A stretch of DNA of 26,753 nucleotides from DAOTXK01 sp034435395 (GTDB lineage: Bacteria > Chloroflexota > Anaerolineae > Aggregatilineales > Ch27). The notes beneath the pieces are model-generated. The model had not been told where the DNA came from. It did no database searches and saw only the letters and a program-made list of their open reading frames with translations. The DNA lies in assembly GCA_034435395.1 (NCBI GenBank), contig DAOTXK010000372.1, forward strand, positions 1-26,753, in the 5' to 3' direction. Shown here in pieces: positions 1-10,043 of the stretch. Within the stretch, counting starts at the first letter, position 1, and every line of letters begins with the position of its first letter. The position numbers and the translations under genes were made by a program.

Positions 1-3000
1 CTCGCGAACCTGGTGGAAGCTATCCAGCCGGATGACGCCTTCGATCTCCTCCCCGGTGACCAGGAAGGGGACGAAGGCGACGGCCCGGACGTTCTGCGCT
101 CGCAGGGCGGCGCGGCTGTTTTCGTCCATCAGGTCGGAAGCTTCGACATCCGGGATGATGACGGGGCCTTTGATTTGGGTGTAGGCCGAGGCCCACCATT
201 CGTTCTCCAGGTCGACCAGCTGGCCGACCTGGCCGAGCGCTGGAAATTCGGTGTGGAGATGGCCGGTGTAACCCCCTTCGTCGGCCAGGAGAATGGCGCA
301 GTGGTCCACGCGCATCAGGTCGGCCATGTAGCGGGCGGCGGCGTTGAGGATGTCGTCCGCCTGGAGCATGGTGGTGAAGCTCTGGCTGGCTTCCAACAGG
401 CTTTGTAGATTGAGCACCTGCTCGGAGAGGGCCAGCGTGTAACTCTGGGTTTCCTCAAACAGGCGGGCGTTATCCAGCGCCACGGCGATCTGGTCGGCCA
501 GCGCGGCCAGGATGGTCACGTCCTCCTCGGAAAAGGCCTGGGACCGGTTGGACTGCACGTCCAGCGCCCCCACCACCCGGCCCCGGGAGATGAGCGGCAC
601 CGCCGCCTCGGAGCGGGTATCAGGGAGGTAAGGGTTGGGACGGTGGATCACTTTGGCGTCGACGGTGTCCAGGGCGATGACCGGCTCCGCGGTGGCCGTG
701 ACCTGCCCGATCACGGATTCGGAACCGGTGGCCAGCTTCCAGCCCAGGCCGAGCAGCGTCTGGCCGACCTGGCCGGTGCTGGCGCGCAGCACGGCGTATT
801 CCCCCGCCTCATCCACCAGAAAGACCTGCACGTGGTCATAGGCGAAGTTGTCGCGGATGAGGTCGGCCACGCGGGGCAGCAGTTCGTTGATGTCCAGGAT
901 GGAGGTCACGGCCCGGCTGACCTCCGCCGAGGTCTGCAACTGGCGGGCGCGGCTCTGGGTTTGCTGGAGCAGCTTGGCGTTTTCCAGGGCGATGGCGGTC
1001 AGTTCCGCCAGGCTCTGGTAGATGCGCCGCTCGCGCGGGCTGTGGAGGCGGGGCTTTTCGGAGCCAAACACCAGCGCGCCGGTGGGGCGGCCCCCGCTCT
1101 CCAGCGGCACCACGACCAGGGCCTGCACCCCCATGATGGTGTAGCTCAGGCGGCTTTCCTCGGAGAGTCGCGGGTCGCTGTTCACGTCGTCCACCACCAG
1201 CAGCTCAGGCGTGGCCACCTCCTGCCAGGCGGGGTATTGGTCGGCGGTGAAGCGCATGCCGCTCAGATCGGGGCCGCCCTCCCGCGACCAGGTGGCGGCG
1301 ACCTCCACCGCAGCCGAGGGCGCATCCCAGGCCGGACCTCGGAGCAGGACCAGTTGCGCATGGGTGACGGCGGGCGGCGCGGCGTGCTCGACAACCGCCC
1401 GCAGGATGCCCTGGGCGTCGTTCACGTCGGCGATAGCGCCGCTGGTCTCGTAGAGCACCCGCGTTTCATCCAGCGACTCCTGGGTCTGCTGGAGCAGCTG
1501 CCAGTTGTTGAGGACGATGGCCGTCTGGTCGCTGATCGCGCTCAGATAGTCGCGGTCCGCTTTGGGGAAGTTCACGGTGGTGGCGAAAGCCATCACCAGC
1601 CGCCCGTGGGGTTCGTTGCGCAGTTGGAGCGGGATCGACACCAGGGTCTGCGCGTCCGTCTCCTCCAGGAAGTTCCGGGTCACCGGATCGTCGATCTCCC
1701 CGTCGGCGTTGGTGTGGTACAGCGGCGGGCGCAGCAGCCACTCGGCGATCTGACCGGGATCGGCGGTGAGCACCTGGCCCACCCGCCCCGGATCGTTGCC
1801 ATTCTGGTTATCCCAGTAGTGGATGCGCGTCAGTCCCTCGTCCTGCCACCAGTAGACGTGAATTTGCCACGGGTCGTGGGCCAGGAGCAGCGATTGCAGC
1901 ACCAGCAACGCTTCCTCGGTCGAACCGGCGTCGCGGATGGCCTGGCTGGCGTGGTACAGGCGCTCGGTCTCGGCCAGGCTGGCCTGGGTCTGCTCCAGCA
2001 GCCGCCGATTGTCCACGGCGGAGGCCACCTGGTCCACCAGCGATCCATAGGTGCGCAGGAGCGGCTCGTCATGCCGGAAGGGCCGACCGTAGTTGATCTG
2101 GACGGCGCCCAGGATGCGCTCGGCGACGACCATCGGGATCAGGGCGATGGTGGCCGGGAGCGCGGCGGCGGGCAGGTTGCGCTGCCACGTCGGGTCCTCC
2201 CTGGCGGCCCCTGCCACGTCCTCGATGATGGTGGGCTGGTCCTGCTGCCAGATATCCGCCGGCAGGGCGCGGGTCAGATTATCGGCCAGCGTTTGCAGCT
2301 CTGCCGCCACGTCCGCGCCGCCAAAGTCCCAGCACGCGGCAACCTCCAACCGGCGGGCCTCCGGCGGGCCGGCCAGCAGCAACACCGCCGCCTGGGTGGC
2401 CTCCGGCGGCAGGGTGAAGGACACAAACGTATCCAGGATGTGCTGGATGGTGTTGGCGCGGACGATCTCGCGGCTGGCGTTGTAGAGCAGCAACGTCTGG
2501 CTGAGCGCCTCTTCCGTCTGCTGCTTGAGGCGGGCGTTTTGCAGCGAGACGGCGGCCTGGTCGGCCAGCGCTTCCAGGAAACGCTGCTGGTCGAGGCGTA
2601 GCTCATGCGGTTGGTCAAAGCCGAAGGCCAGCCAGCCGATCGTTTCACCGGCCACCGCCAGCGGCGCGGTGCCCATGGCGGCGATGCCGTGCCTGGCCAG
2701 GATGGCCCGGTCGTCGCCGTCCAGCCGCCGGTCAGCTGCCACGGCAGCGACCAGGATGGTATGTTCCGGGTCAAACAGCCTGGGCGGGTAGGGGCTGCCC
2801 GGCGGCAGCGTATCCGGGTAGGCGGCGGCGATCTCAAGCGGATGGCGCGACGGGTCGCTGGTCGGCGACCGCAGCATGAGATGGGCCATGTCCGGCAGGA
2901 GGTTGATCATGGCGTGTTCGAGCACGGTCTGGGCGATGGTAGGCAGGTCTTGCCCGGCGAAGATCGCCTTGCTCGACTCGTACATGGCGGTGGTTTCCCG

Positions 3001-6000
3001 CAGGGTATCCTGCAGGGCGCTTTGCAGCTCGCGCAGTTCCGTGATGTCCTGGAAGACGGCCACCGCCGCCGTGACCTTACCTTCGGCGTCCCGGATGGGA
3101 GCGGCGTTGCTGAGCACGTCGATGGTGGAGCCGTCCGGTTGCAGGATGGCCAGGTCTTCGCTGAAGCTGGGGATTCCCGTGAGCAGCGCCTGCATGGCGG
3201 GGACTTCTTCCAGCGGGTAAGGCTCGTCGCTGTCGGCCCGCCGCAGACGGTTCTCCTCGGCCAGCCGGGACAGATCGATCCGCTGTCCCAGCAGGGCGGC
3301 GGCCTGCCGGTTGGCCAGCGTCACTTGTCGGCTGGCGCTATCGATCACCACGACGGCGGTGGGCATGGCTTCCAGCACCGATTGGAGCGTCTGGCGCTCG
3401 GTTTCCACCTCGTGGAAGAGCTGGTTGGTGCGCAGGACGGTGGCGATCTGTCCGGCCAGCGCCTCGAATATCTCCCGCTCGCGCTCGGTGAAGGTGTAGG
3501 GCGCGTAATGCGTCACCACCAGGCGGCCCAGCCAGAGATTCCCGGCAGCGATGGGGAAGCTGGCCATGGCGTGGATGGTGAACGGCTGGGCCGGCGCGGC
3601 CAGCTCTGCCGGGTGGGCCTCCCGGACGGTCTGCGGCGTGGGGAGGATGGTCACCTGCCGCATCTGCTCGTAGAACTCCTGATCGCCATGCGGGTCATCG
3701 ATGACCTCGTCGGCGATCATGCTGCGCGCCATGCCCGGCGCGCCCCAGGTGAGCCGCCGGACCCGGAGGGGGACGCCTTCTGGGCCGTATTCCTGGCCGA
3801 AGATGATCAGGCTGAGGGAGCGGTTGGGAAGGCCGAAGTTGTCGACCAGCGCCCGGAGGATATCCCGCTCCGAGGACCCGCTGGTGATCGCCTGGCTGGT
3901 CTGGTAGAGACGTTCGGTCTCGGCCAGGCTGGCCTGCGTTTCGGTGACGAGACGGGCGTTCTCCACCGCCAGCGAGACGCGCTCAGCCACGGCCCGGATG
4001 ATAGCGATTTCGTCCTCGCCAAAAGCCTGGTCGGGGGGACGGGTGGCGTTCAGCAGGCCGATCACCTCGCCGCGCACCTGGATAGGAGCGACCACGCGGC
4101 CATCGACCGGGGTGGCGTGGTCGTCGTCAGGCATGTCCGGCGGCCCGTAGAACGTCTTCAGTTCCGCTTCCTGGGCGGTGAGGAAGTCATCCCAGCCCTG
4201 GCGGGTGAGGCGGCGGTTCAGCTCCTCCACGCGCCGCACCTGGCGGCGGGTTTCTTCCAGCAGGCGGACGTTGTCCATGGCGATGGAGAGCTGATTGGTC
4301 AGCACCTCGAAGATGCGCACGTCGGACTCGCGGAAGGCGTTGGGATGGACGCTCTGGATGTCCAGCGCCCCGATCACCCGGCCCCCGGAGCGCAGCGGCA
4401 GGGCCATTTCCGAGCGCGTGTCCGGCAAATGGGGATTGGGGCGGTGGATGGTGCCCACTTCGCCGGTGTCGGTGGCGATGACCGTCTGGCCGGTGGCCGT
4501 CACCTGGCCGATGACCGAGTCCGAGCCGATGGGCAGCGCCCAGCCGAGGCTCAGCAGCTTGCGCCCGGCTTCCCCGGTGCTGGCGACCAGTTTCGCCTCC
4601 CCGGCGGCCTCGTCCACCAGGAACACCTGCACGTGATAGAAGCCGAAGCGGTCCCGGATCAGGTCAATGACGCGGTTAAAGAGCGCCCCGGCGTCGCTGA
4701 TGCCGACAGCCACGCTGGCGATCTCCCCGGCGACCTCCAGGTCGCGGGTCCGCTCGGTGAACTGCTCTTCCAGGGTGGCAATATTGGCCAGCAGCCGGGC
4801 GGTCATGCGGTTGATGGCCCCGGCCAGCCGCCCGATCTCATCCTCGCGGCGGACAGGAAGGCGAGCCGTCAGATCACCGGCGGCCACCCGGCCCGCAACC
4901 TGGACGGCCTCGTCCAGCGGGCGGATCAGGGCGTCGCTGGCCCGCCACAGGATGGCCGCCAGCGCGGCCATGATGCCCAGCGCGGCCAGCGTGAACAGCA
5001 GGCCAAAGCGCTCAACGTCGGCCAGGGCGACCGCCCGGTCCTCCAGGATGATCAGCCGCCAGGGGGTGCCCTCGACAGCGGTGGGGAACGGCGAAAAAGC
5101 CAGGGAGGTGACGAAATCGCCGCCGATGGTGATCCCGGAGACGTTCGTCTGAAAAGCGGGCAGCAGGTCGCGTTCCCGCAGAGGCAGGCGGTCGTCGGTC
5201 CCGTTGATGCCCAACCGGTGGCCGCTGTAGCCGGGCTCGGCGATATCCCCCGGATCGCGGGTATCCGCCAGGTAATAGCCAGCCCTGTCCAGCAGCAGGA
5301 AGGACTGGCCCTCCCGCAGGGCCGCCCGCCCGGCCTCGCCGCTGACAAAGTCGAGGATGGCGTCGGCGGATACATCCAGGGAGAGGCCCAGGGCGGTGTT
5401 CTCGCGGCGCAGGCTGCTGGTGGTGAGGTGGATCACGGCCCGTCGGCGGGTGGCGTCAAATTCAATCGGCGAGATGTAAACGCCGGTCGGCGGCAGATCG
5501 GCGGCCCGCTGGATGAAGTCCCGATCCCCGATGGTTGCCAGTTCCAGCGGCGGGGCGAGTTGCGGCAGGTCGTCGGCGCCCCGCTCGGCCCGCAGCAACT
5601 CCGTCCCTTCCTCGTCGAAGATGCGCACCACGGCCAGGTACGGCGAGCGGCGCATCAGGTCGAAGATTTCGCGGGCCAGGTTGTTCAGCGCCGCCGCCCG
5701 TTCCCGCCCGGCCTGCCACAGCACATCCGGCGGCGCAGCCGGGTCGGCGAACTGGTGCTCAATCGCCAGCAGCGTCTCCAGGGCCACGCTGTCCCGCAGG
5801 GTTAGGGCCATATTGGGCAGCGCCTGGACGAAGGTGGTCATGCGGTTGGCCAGCGACTGGCCGACCTCCTGATGTCGGCTGGCGATCAGGCGCACCTCGG
5901 AAGCGTTTATCTGACCCCGGCCCAGCAGCACCAGCGCGGCGAATCCAAACAGCATGGGCAGCAACAGGGCGGCCAGCAACCGCTGGCGCATGGTCATCGC

Positions 6001-6045
6001 CCGGAGACGCCGGTTGAGGGAGGGGAGAATCTTGAGGTGAGCCAT
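1..6045 (-). CDS. Giant membrane sensor protein: 2TM-HAMP, about nine GAF-like domains and one PAS (3' end off window)
   Basis: This frame stays open for 2015 codons from ATG at 6045 to the left edge, so the C-terminus is missing. TM1 lies at about residues 23-42, a periplasmic or extracellular sensor region at 45-340, TM2 at about 342-362 and HAMP at 363-420. A chain follows: GAF (435-590), short GAF-like module (590-712), GAF (714-870), PAS (885-1012, ending in the S-box-like FQDITELRE), then five GAFs to about 1868 and the start of another. The GAFs are joined by recurring helical linkers such as TQASLAETERLY. The first and eighth GAFs share the IHRPNP.LPDTRSE signature. No kinase or cyclase has appeared by residue 2015, although families of this build often end in a histidine kinase. 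The start codon overlaps the upstream stop by one base (TAATG) and follows GGAGAG. Ligands are unknown. GAF boundaries are my estimates. Confidence 0.9.
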   Translation of the reverse strand, partial: MAHLKILPSLNRRLRAMTMRQRLLAALLLPMLFGFAALVLLGRGQINASEVRLIASRHQEVGQSLANRMTTFVQALPNMALTLRDSVALETLLAIEHQFADPAAPPDVLWQAGRERAAALNNLAREIFDLMRRSPYLAVVRIFDEEGTELLRAERGADDLPQLAPPLELATIGDRDFIQRAADLPPTGVYISPIEFDATRRRAVIHLTTSSLRRENTALGLSLDVSADAILDFVSGEAGRAALREGQSFLLLDRAGYYLADTRDPGDIAEPGYSGHRLGINGTDDRLPLRERDLLPAFQTNVSGITIGGDFVTSLAFSPFPTAVEGTPWRLIILEDRAVALADVERFGLLFTLAALGIMAALAAILWRASDALIRPLDEAVQVAGRVAAGDLTARLPVRREDEIGRLAGAINRMTARLLANIATLEEQFTERTRDLEVAGEIASVAVGISDAGALFNRVIDLIRDRFGFYHVQVFLVDEAAGEAKLVASTGEAGRKLLSLGWALPIGSDSVIGQVTATGQTVIATDTGEVGTIHRPNPHLPDTRSEMALPLRSGGRVIGALDIQSVHPNAFRESDVRIFEVLTNQLSIAMDNVRLLEETRRQVRRVEELNRRLTRQGWDDFLTAQEAELKTFYGPPDMPDDDHATPVDGRVVAPIQVRGEVIGLLNATRPPDQAFGEDEIAIIRAVAERVSLAVENARLVTETQASLAETERLYQTSQAITSGSSERDILRALVDNFGLPNRSLSLIIFGQEYGPEGVPLRVRRLTWGAPGMARSMIADEVIDDPHGDQEFYEQMRQVTILPTPQTVREAHPAELAAPAQPFTIHAMASFPIAAGNLWLGRLVVTHYAPYTFTEREREIFEALAGQIATVLRTNQLFHEVETERQTLQSVLEAMPTAVVVIDSASRQVTLANRQAAALLGQRIDLSRLAEENRLRRADSDEPYPLEEVPAMQALLTGIPSFSEDLAILQPDGSTIDVLSNAAPIRDAEGKVTAAVAVFQDITELRELQSALQDTLRETTAMYESSKAIFAGQDLPTIAQTVLEHAMINLLPDMAHLMLRSPTSDPSRHPLEIAAAYPDTLPPGSPYPPRLFDPEHTILVAAVAADRRLDGDDRAILARHGIAAMGTAPLAVAGETIGWLAFGFDQPHELRLDQQRFLEALADQAAVSLQNARLKQQTEEALSQTLLLYNASREIVRANTIQHILDTFVSFTLPPEATQAAVLLLAGPPEARRLEVAACWDFGGADVAAELQTLADNLTRALPADIWQQDQPTIIEDVAGAAREDPTWQRNLPAAALPATIALIPMVVAERILGAVQINYGRPFRHDEPLLRTYGSLVDQVASAVDNRRLLEQTQASLAETERLYHASQAIRDAGSTEEALLVLQSLLLAHDPWQIHVYWWQDEGLTRIHYWDNQNGNDPGRVGQVLTADPGQIAEWLLRPPLYHTNADGEIDDPVTRNFLEETDAQTLVSIPLQLRNEPHGRLVMAFATTVNFPKADRDYLSAISDQTAIVLNNWQLLQQTQESLDETRVLYETSGAIADVNDAQGILRAVVEHAAPPAVTHAQLVLLRGPAWDAPSAAVEVAATWSREGGPDLSGMRFTADQYPAWQEVATPELLVVDDVNSDPRLSEESRLSYTIMGVQALVVVPLESGGRPTGALVFGSEKPRLHSPRERRIYQSLAELTAIALENAKLLQQTQSRARQLQTSAEVSRAVTSILDINELLPRVADLIRDNFAYDHVQVFLVDEAGEYAVLRASTGQVGQTLLGLGWKLATGSESVIGQVTATAEPVIALDTVDAKVIHRPNPYLPDTRSEAAVPLISRGRVVGALDVQSNRSQAFSEEDVTILAALADQIAVALDNARLFEETQSYTLALSEQVLNLQSLLEASQSFTTMLQADDILNAAARYMADLMRVDHCAILLADEGGYTGHLHTEFPALGQVGQLVDLENEWWASAYTQIKGPVIIPDVEASDLMDENSRAALRAQNVRAVAFVPFLVTGEEIEGVIRLDSFHQVRE

Positions 6046-8339
6046 TATGCGCTCTCCGTCCGCCCGGTTGGCGGAGCGCCATTGGGACGCTTGAGCTGGA
6101 TGCTGACGTTCGGCGTTTGCAGGATGGCGGCCAGCTCTTGCACGGCTGTTTCCAGAATCAGGGCCACGTTCGGCTCGGCTGTCAATTGGCCGGTGATCCG
6201 GTTCACCAGGCGCTCGCGCTCAGCCAGCCGTTCGCTGTGCTCCAGCAGGCGGATGGTTTCCAGGGTGATGGCCAGCCGGGAGGCCAGCTCTTCGGCGGTC
6301 TGAAGGGTGTTGTCGTTCACCTGCCCGGCAGGCACTCGCCAGTCGATCACCCCCAGCACCTCGCCGCGCACGATGATCGGGGCCGCCAGGGTGCGCTGGC
6401 CGTCTTCCTCTGGCGGGCTGATCACCAGGCGGCGCTGCCGGGCCGCCTCGGCCTGCCAGTAACCCCAGGAGTCCGGTTTGTCTTCCCCGGCGGCGGGTCC
6501 GGCGACGGCCTCCACCCGTCCCTGACGCCGGGCCGCGGTGAGGATTTCTTCCCAGGCGGTGCGGGTCAGCAGGCGGTTGAGTTTGGTGGCCTCCTCGGCC
6601 TGCTGGCGCAAATCCTGGTAGAGGCGGGCGTTGCTGATGGCGATGGCCAGTTGCCCGGCCAGCGTGTCGGCGACGCCTTGCTCTTCCGGGGTGAAGGCGT
6701 CGGGGGATTTGCTCTGTAAATCCAGCGCTCCCAGGATTTGATCGCCGATCATCAGGGGCACCGCCATCTCGGCGCGGGTTTCCGGCAAAAACTCGTTATG
6801 GCGATGGATGCGGCTGGTGGAGGTGTCGCGGGCGACGACCGACTGCCCCAGTTCGGTGACGCGCCCGATCACGCTGACGCTGCCCACCGGCAACCGGTGC
6901 CCGCGCCGGAGCAATTCGCGCCCCGCCTCGCCGGTGCTGGATACCAGAATGGCCTGCTCGCCGGCCTCATCCACCAGGAAGACCTGGGCATGATAAATCT
7001 GCGGAAAATGCTCGACGATCAGGTTCACCGTGTGGTCGAGCATCCCCTGGATGTCCTGCAGGGTGGAGGCCTGCCGGATGATGGTGGTGGTCAGTTCCAG
7101 TTCGCGGGTGCGTTCCCGCACGCGCGCTTCCAGGTTGTGGATGGAATGGCGCAGGTGCTCGGTCATGGTGGCGATGGCCTCGGCCAGCAGGCCGATCTCG
7201 TCGGCGCGGGCCGGTTGGGCCGCCGAAGATACGACGACCTCCAGGTTGCCGCCGGCGATTTGCCGGGCCGCCGCGGTCAAGTGGACGATGGGGCGGACCA
7301 GCATCCGGTGGAAGACGACCAGCAGGCCGATGACCACCGCCAGCGCCACCAGCAGGGTGGGCAGGCTGGAGCGGATCAGTGCGGCGACCAGCGGCTGCAC
7401 GATGGCCACCTGTTCGATCTCGGCCACCGCCGTCCACCCCAGACCTTCCAGCGTGTAGTGGCGGCCCATGACCAGGCGAGGCCCGCCCCCCCAGTCCCGC
7501 TCGTAAAATTGGAGGGCTGGCCCTTCTTCCTCCTCGCCGGTCACGCTGGCCAGGTGGGGCTGCCGGGTGAAAGGCGCTGCCCCCTGGACGCTGGTCAGCA
7601 GCCAGCCCGCGTCGTCGAGCAGGAAGACGTAGTCGGCGGCGCTCTCATTCTCGCCGGTCACCTGGGCCAGCGGCTGCTCCAGCAGGCGGTCGGCGTCCAG
7701 GGTGACGATCAGATATCCCAGCAGCGTGTTGTCTTCGACGACCAGGCTCCCGGCCTCCAGCGCGATCGCCTGGGTTTCAGGGTCGGGATACGGCCCCAGC
7801 AGGTGGGCATGGTCCGGCTCCAGGGCCTCGGTGCTCAGCGCCAGGTAGGCCGGGTGCTGGCGCTGATCCCCGGCCAGGATGCTGGAAAGGTGGTCAGCCA
7901 GGCCGGTCTGCGCCAGCAGGTGGCCATCTGCGCCCAGCAGGCGGATGGCCTGGAAGTCCGGGTGCCGGTTGAGTTGAACGTCCAGCGCGTTAACCAGCCG
8001 GTCCACGGCGCTGGTGGCCAGGGGAGCGCCAGGGAAGTTATAGGCCAGTCGGGCGAGCTGGGTCGCCGCCTGGGTCAGCGCGTTTTCCTGAAGGGCGCTA
8101 TCGACCTCGTGCAACGCGGTGTCGATCTGGTGCTCGATCTGGACGCCCCCGCCACGGGCCGCGCGCGCCAGCGCCACCTCGGCCCCTTCGATGGTCGACA
8201 GGTACCGGAAGTAGGTATCCACCACCAGGAAGGTCAGCAGCGGAATCACGGCAATGGCGAGCAGCCCGATCAACACTTTGCGGCGGATCGACCAGTTCCC
8301 GATTGCCAGATATCGGCGGATGGCTGAGAGCGGGGTCAA
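6045..8339 (-). CDS. Membrane sensor: extracytoplasmic (Cache-like) domain, HAMP and two GAF domains, no output domain
   Basis: 764 residues starting at TTG. TM1 is at about 22-44 (KVLIGLLAIAVIPLLTFLVV). An extracytoplasmic domain of about 275 residues ends in a segment resembling dCache modules. TM2 is at about 324-346, followed by HAMP (346-400) and a coiled coil. The first GAF (about 423-575) carries HAQVFLVDEAGE, SVIGRVTELGQ and the HRHNEFLPETRAE block shared with neighbouring genes. Next come LNRLLTRTAWEEIL, a shortened GAF-like module and a C-terminal tail, also shared. No HisKA, HATPase or GGDEF is visible, so the protein ends as a pure input. It probably senses an external ligand and signals through contacts with partner proteins. 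The TTG start is preferred because GGGAGGTG lies four bases upstream and TTGA overlaps the stop of the gene before. Its domain layout matches the start of the next, giant, gene. Confidence 0.9.
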   Translation of the reverse strand: MTPLSAIRRYLAIGNWSIRRKVLIGLLAIAVIPLLTFLVVDTYFRYLSTIEGAEVALARAARGGGVQIEHQIDTALHEVDSALQENALTQAATQLARLAYNFPGAPLATSAVDRLVNALDVQLNRHPDFQAIRLLGADGHLLAQTGLADHLSSILAGDQRQHPAYLALSTEALEPDHAHLLGPYPDPETQAIALEAGSLVVEDNTLLGYLIVTLDADRLLEQPLAQVTGENESAADYVFLLDDAGWLLTSVQGAAPFTRQPHLASVTGEEEEGPALQFYERDWGGGPRLVMGRHYTLEGLGWTAVAEIEQVAIVQPLVAALIRSSLPTLLVALAVVIGLLVVFHRMLVRPIVHLTAAARQIAGGNLEVVVSSAAQPARADEIGLLAEAIATMTEHLRHSIHNLEARVRERTRELELTTTIIRQASTLQDIQGMLDHTVNLIVEHFPQIYHAQVFLVDEAGEQAILVSSTGEAGRELLRRGHRLPVGSVSVIGRVTELGQSVVARDTSTSRIHRHNEFLPETRAEMAVPLMIGDQILGALDLQSKSPDAFTPEEQGVADTLAGQLAIAISNARLYQDLRQQAEEATKLNRLLTRTAWEEILTAARRQGRVEAVAGPAAGEDKPDSWGYWQAEAARQRRLVISPPEEDGQRTLAAPIIVRGEVLGVIDWRVPAGQVNDNTLQTAEELASRLAITLETIRLLEHSERLAERERLVNRITGQLTAEPNVALILETAVQELAAILQTPNVSIQLKRPNGAPPTGRTESA

Positions 8340-10033
8340 GCGGCACCTCCCTCACCAGTGGTAGACGGTTCTCTGGCTGGCGGCCGGGAAATCATATCAG
8401 AGGATTGCAGGCGGACGCGGGTGCGGCTGCCGCCCAGGGCTGCGTTGAACGTTTCGGCGGCCATGGCCAGCAGTTCTTCCAGGTTGCTGGCCCGCTGCAA
8501 CTGGGTGGAGATGGCGCCCACCTGCTGCTCCCGGTAGGCAAAGGTCTGGGCTTCTTCCATGAGCCGGGCGTTGTCCAGAGCCAGGGAGAGCCGATCGGCG
8601 ATGGTGGAGGCCAGATCGACCAGGTGGCCGGGCAGTTCCCCTTCCCGGGTAATGTCGAAGGCCATCGCGCCCAACACCTGCCCGCGCACGACGATGGGCA
8701 GGCTCAGCCGGTAACCGCCGTCCTGCGGGGTCACCGTCGCCTTCCCGCTGGCGAAGGTCTCTTGCAGGGCCGGCGGCATCTGGTCGCTGGGGATTGGCTC
8801 CCGAGAAGCCGGGTCCAGGTCGTAGCCGAGGACGTTAGCCCCGCGTTCCCGGAAGAAGCGGCCCCAAACCACGCCCGCCGCCTGCCGCCGCAGCTGCTGG
8901 AGTTCTTCCGCATGGCGTTGAATGTGGGCGTAGAGCTGTTCCTGTTCGGCGGCGTGCTGTTCCAGCCGGCTGGTCAGCTCGCGGGTGTGGATGTTGGCGC
9001 TGAACAGCCGCGTCAGAGCGGTCAGCAACTCGACCGTTGACGGCGTGAAAGCCTCTGTACTGGCGCTTTGCAGGTCCACCACCCCAAACGTCTGGTCCCC
9101 GAACTGAAGGGGCAGGAGCAACTGGGCATAGGTGCCCGGCAGGAAACCCGCCCGCAGGTGGGCCAGGTCGGTGGCCCGCACCAGGATCGGCTGGCGCTCG
9201 CGGAAGGCCTGGGCCAGCGGCAGGTCAGCGCCTGCCGAGACGCGCCGCCCCTCCATCTGGGCGCGCTGGGCGGCCAGGCCGGTGCCGCTGCGCAGGTGCA
9301 GGAGGCCGGGGTTATCCGGGTCTTGCAGGTAAATCAACACCTGTTGCAGGGAGAAGGTGGCGTGCATCAGCGCGCCGAACTCCGCCATGATGGTCTCCCG
9401 GTCGGCCTGGCGGATCACGTCTTCGCTCAGGGTGACGACGGTCCCCAGCTTGTCCTCGGCGTCCAGCCCTCGGCGGAAGCACGCCCGGAATTCGCCCGCG
9501 GCCATGGCCTGAGCCGCCCCATAAACGCCGATCAGCAGCGCCGGGGGCAGCACGCCCGCCCCAAAGGACGGCAGGCGACCCAGCCCGTGGACATCGATGA
9601 TTCCCAGGAGCGCCAGCCCTCCCAGGTCCAGCAGCGTGATGACCCCCACCCCCCGTCGATCCAACAGCATCCCGGCTGCTACCACCGGCAACGCCAGGCT
9701 CAGGGGCGCGGCGGTGCCCAGCCCGTAGTAAAACGTCAGGCCCAGCGTCAACCCCAGGGTATAACCGACGTACAGCCGGGCTGCCGCCTCCAGGTGCCCG
9801 TGGTTCAGCAGGATGGTCACGAGGGCCGCCAGGGCTATCAACAAGATGATGAGGGCGGCCAGCTCTGGCGCGACGTGGATAGGTCCCGTCCAGGTGGCGA
9901 TGACGCCCAGGATGAGCGCCCCGGCCAGGATGGCCGCGGAGGCGTTCAGCCTGGCCAGCACCCCCGCCGTGCGCTGGGCGAGCGGATCGGTGTACGGGTA
10001 GCGAATGGCAAAAATCTGTCTCAGGGCGTCCAT
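8336..10033 (-). CDS. Six-TM sensor protein with two GAF-like domains (divergent copy), no output domain
   Basis: 565 residues. The first about 180 residues hold roughly six hydrophobic segments (for example NASAAILAGALILGVIATW and LAALIILLIALAALVTILL). These have only short loops, so there is no obvious extracellular binding domain. A GAF of about 150 residues follows (FSLQQVLIYLQDPDNPGL through FGVVDLQSASTEAFTPS), then a coiled coil. A second, shorter GAF contains LPIVVRGQVLGAMAF, and the common tail ends near TRVRLQSSD. The first GAF lacks the IHR.N.LP.TR block seen in the two preceding paralogues. The LNR.LT..W motif is degenerate here (LRRQAAGVVWGRFF). The protein is therefore the most diverged of the three six-TM members. 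No kinase or cyclase domain is present. ATG at 10033 lies 10 bp after the previous stop and follows AGGAAGTG. Confidence 0.88.
   Translation of the reverse strand: MDALRQIFAIRYPYTDPLAQRTAGVLARLNASAAILAGALILGVIATWTGPIHVAPELAALIILLIALAALVTILLNHGHLEAAARLYVGYTLGLTLGLTFYYGLGTAAPLSLALPVVAAGMLLDRRGVGVITLLDLGGLALLGIIDVHGLGRLPSFGAGVLPPALLIGVYGAAQAMAAGEFRACFRRGLDAEDKLGTVVTLSEDVIRQADRETIMAEFGALMHATFSLQQVLIYLQDPDNPGLLHLRSGTGLAAQRAQMEGRRVSAGADLPLAQAFRERQPILVRATDLAHLRAGFLPGTYAQLLLPLQFGDQTFGVVDLQSASTEAFTPSTVELLTALTRLFSANIHTRELTSRLEQHAAEQEQLYAHIQRHAEELQQLRRQAAGVVWGRFFRERGANVLGYDLDPASREPIPSDQMPPALQETFASGKATVTPQDGGYRLSLPIVVRGQVLGAMAFDITREGELPGHLVDLASTIADRLSLALDNARLMEEAQTFAYREQQVGAISTQLQRASNLEELLAMAAETFNAALGGSRTRVRLQSSDMISRPPAREPSTTGEGGAA
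8344..8351 (-). promoter_or_regulatory. Strong Shine-Dalgarno that fixes a TTG start
   Basis: The minus strand reads GGGAGGTG, four bases before TTG at 8339, inside the last codons of the upstream six-TM sensor gene. It is one of the best ribosome binding sites in the operon and supports a non-ATG start with a TTGA stop/start overlap, so this gene is probably translated by coupling to the one before it. Confidence 0.7.
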
Positions 10034-10043
10034 GCGTCACTTC

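Noticed and set aside
643..5805. Two very long plus-strand open frames (652 and 1066 codons) opposite the giant sensor gene
   Set aside because: Their products are low-complexity Gly/Gln/Arg/His-rich sequences without recognisable domains, exactly antisense to a clear GAF-protein frame. In high-GC genes the antisense frame naturally lacks stops.
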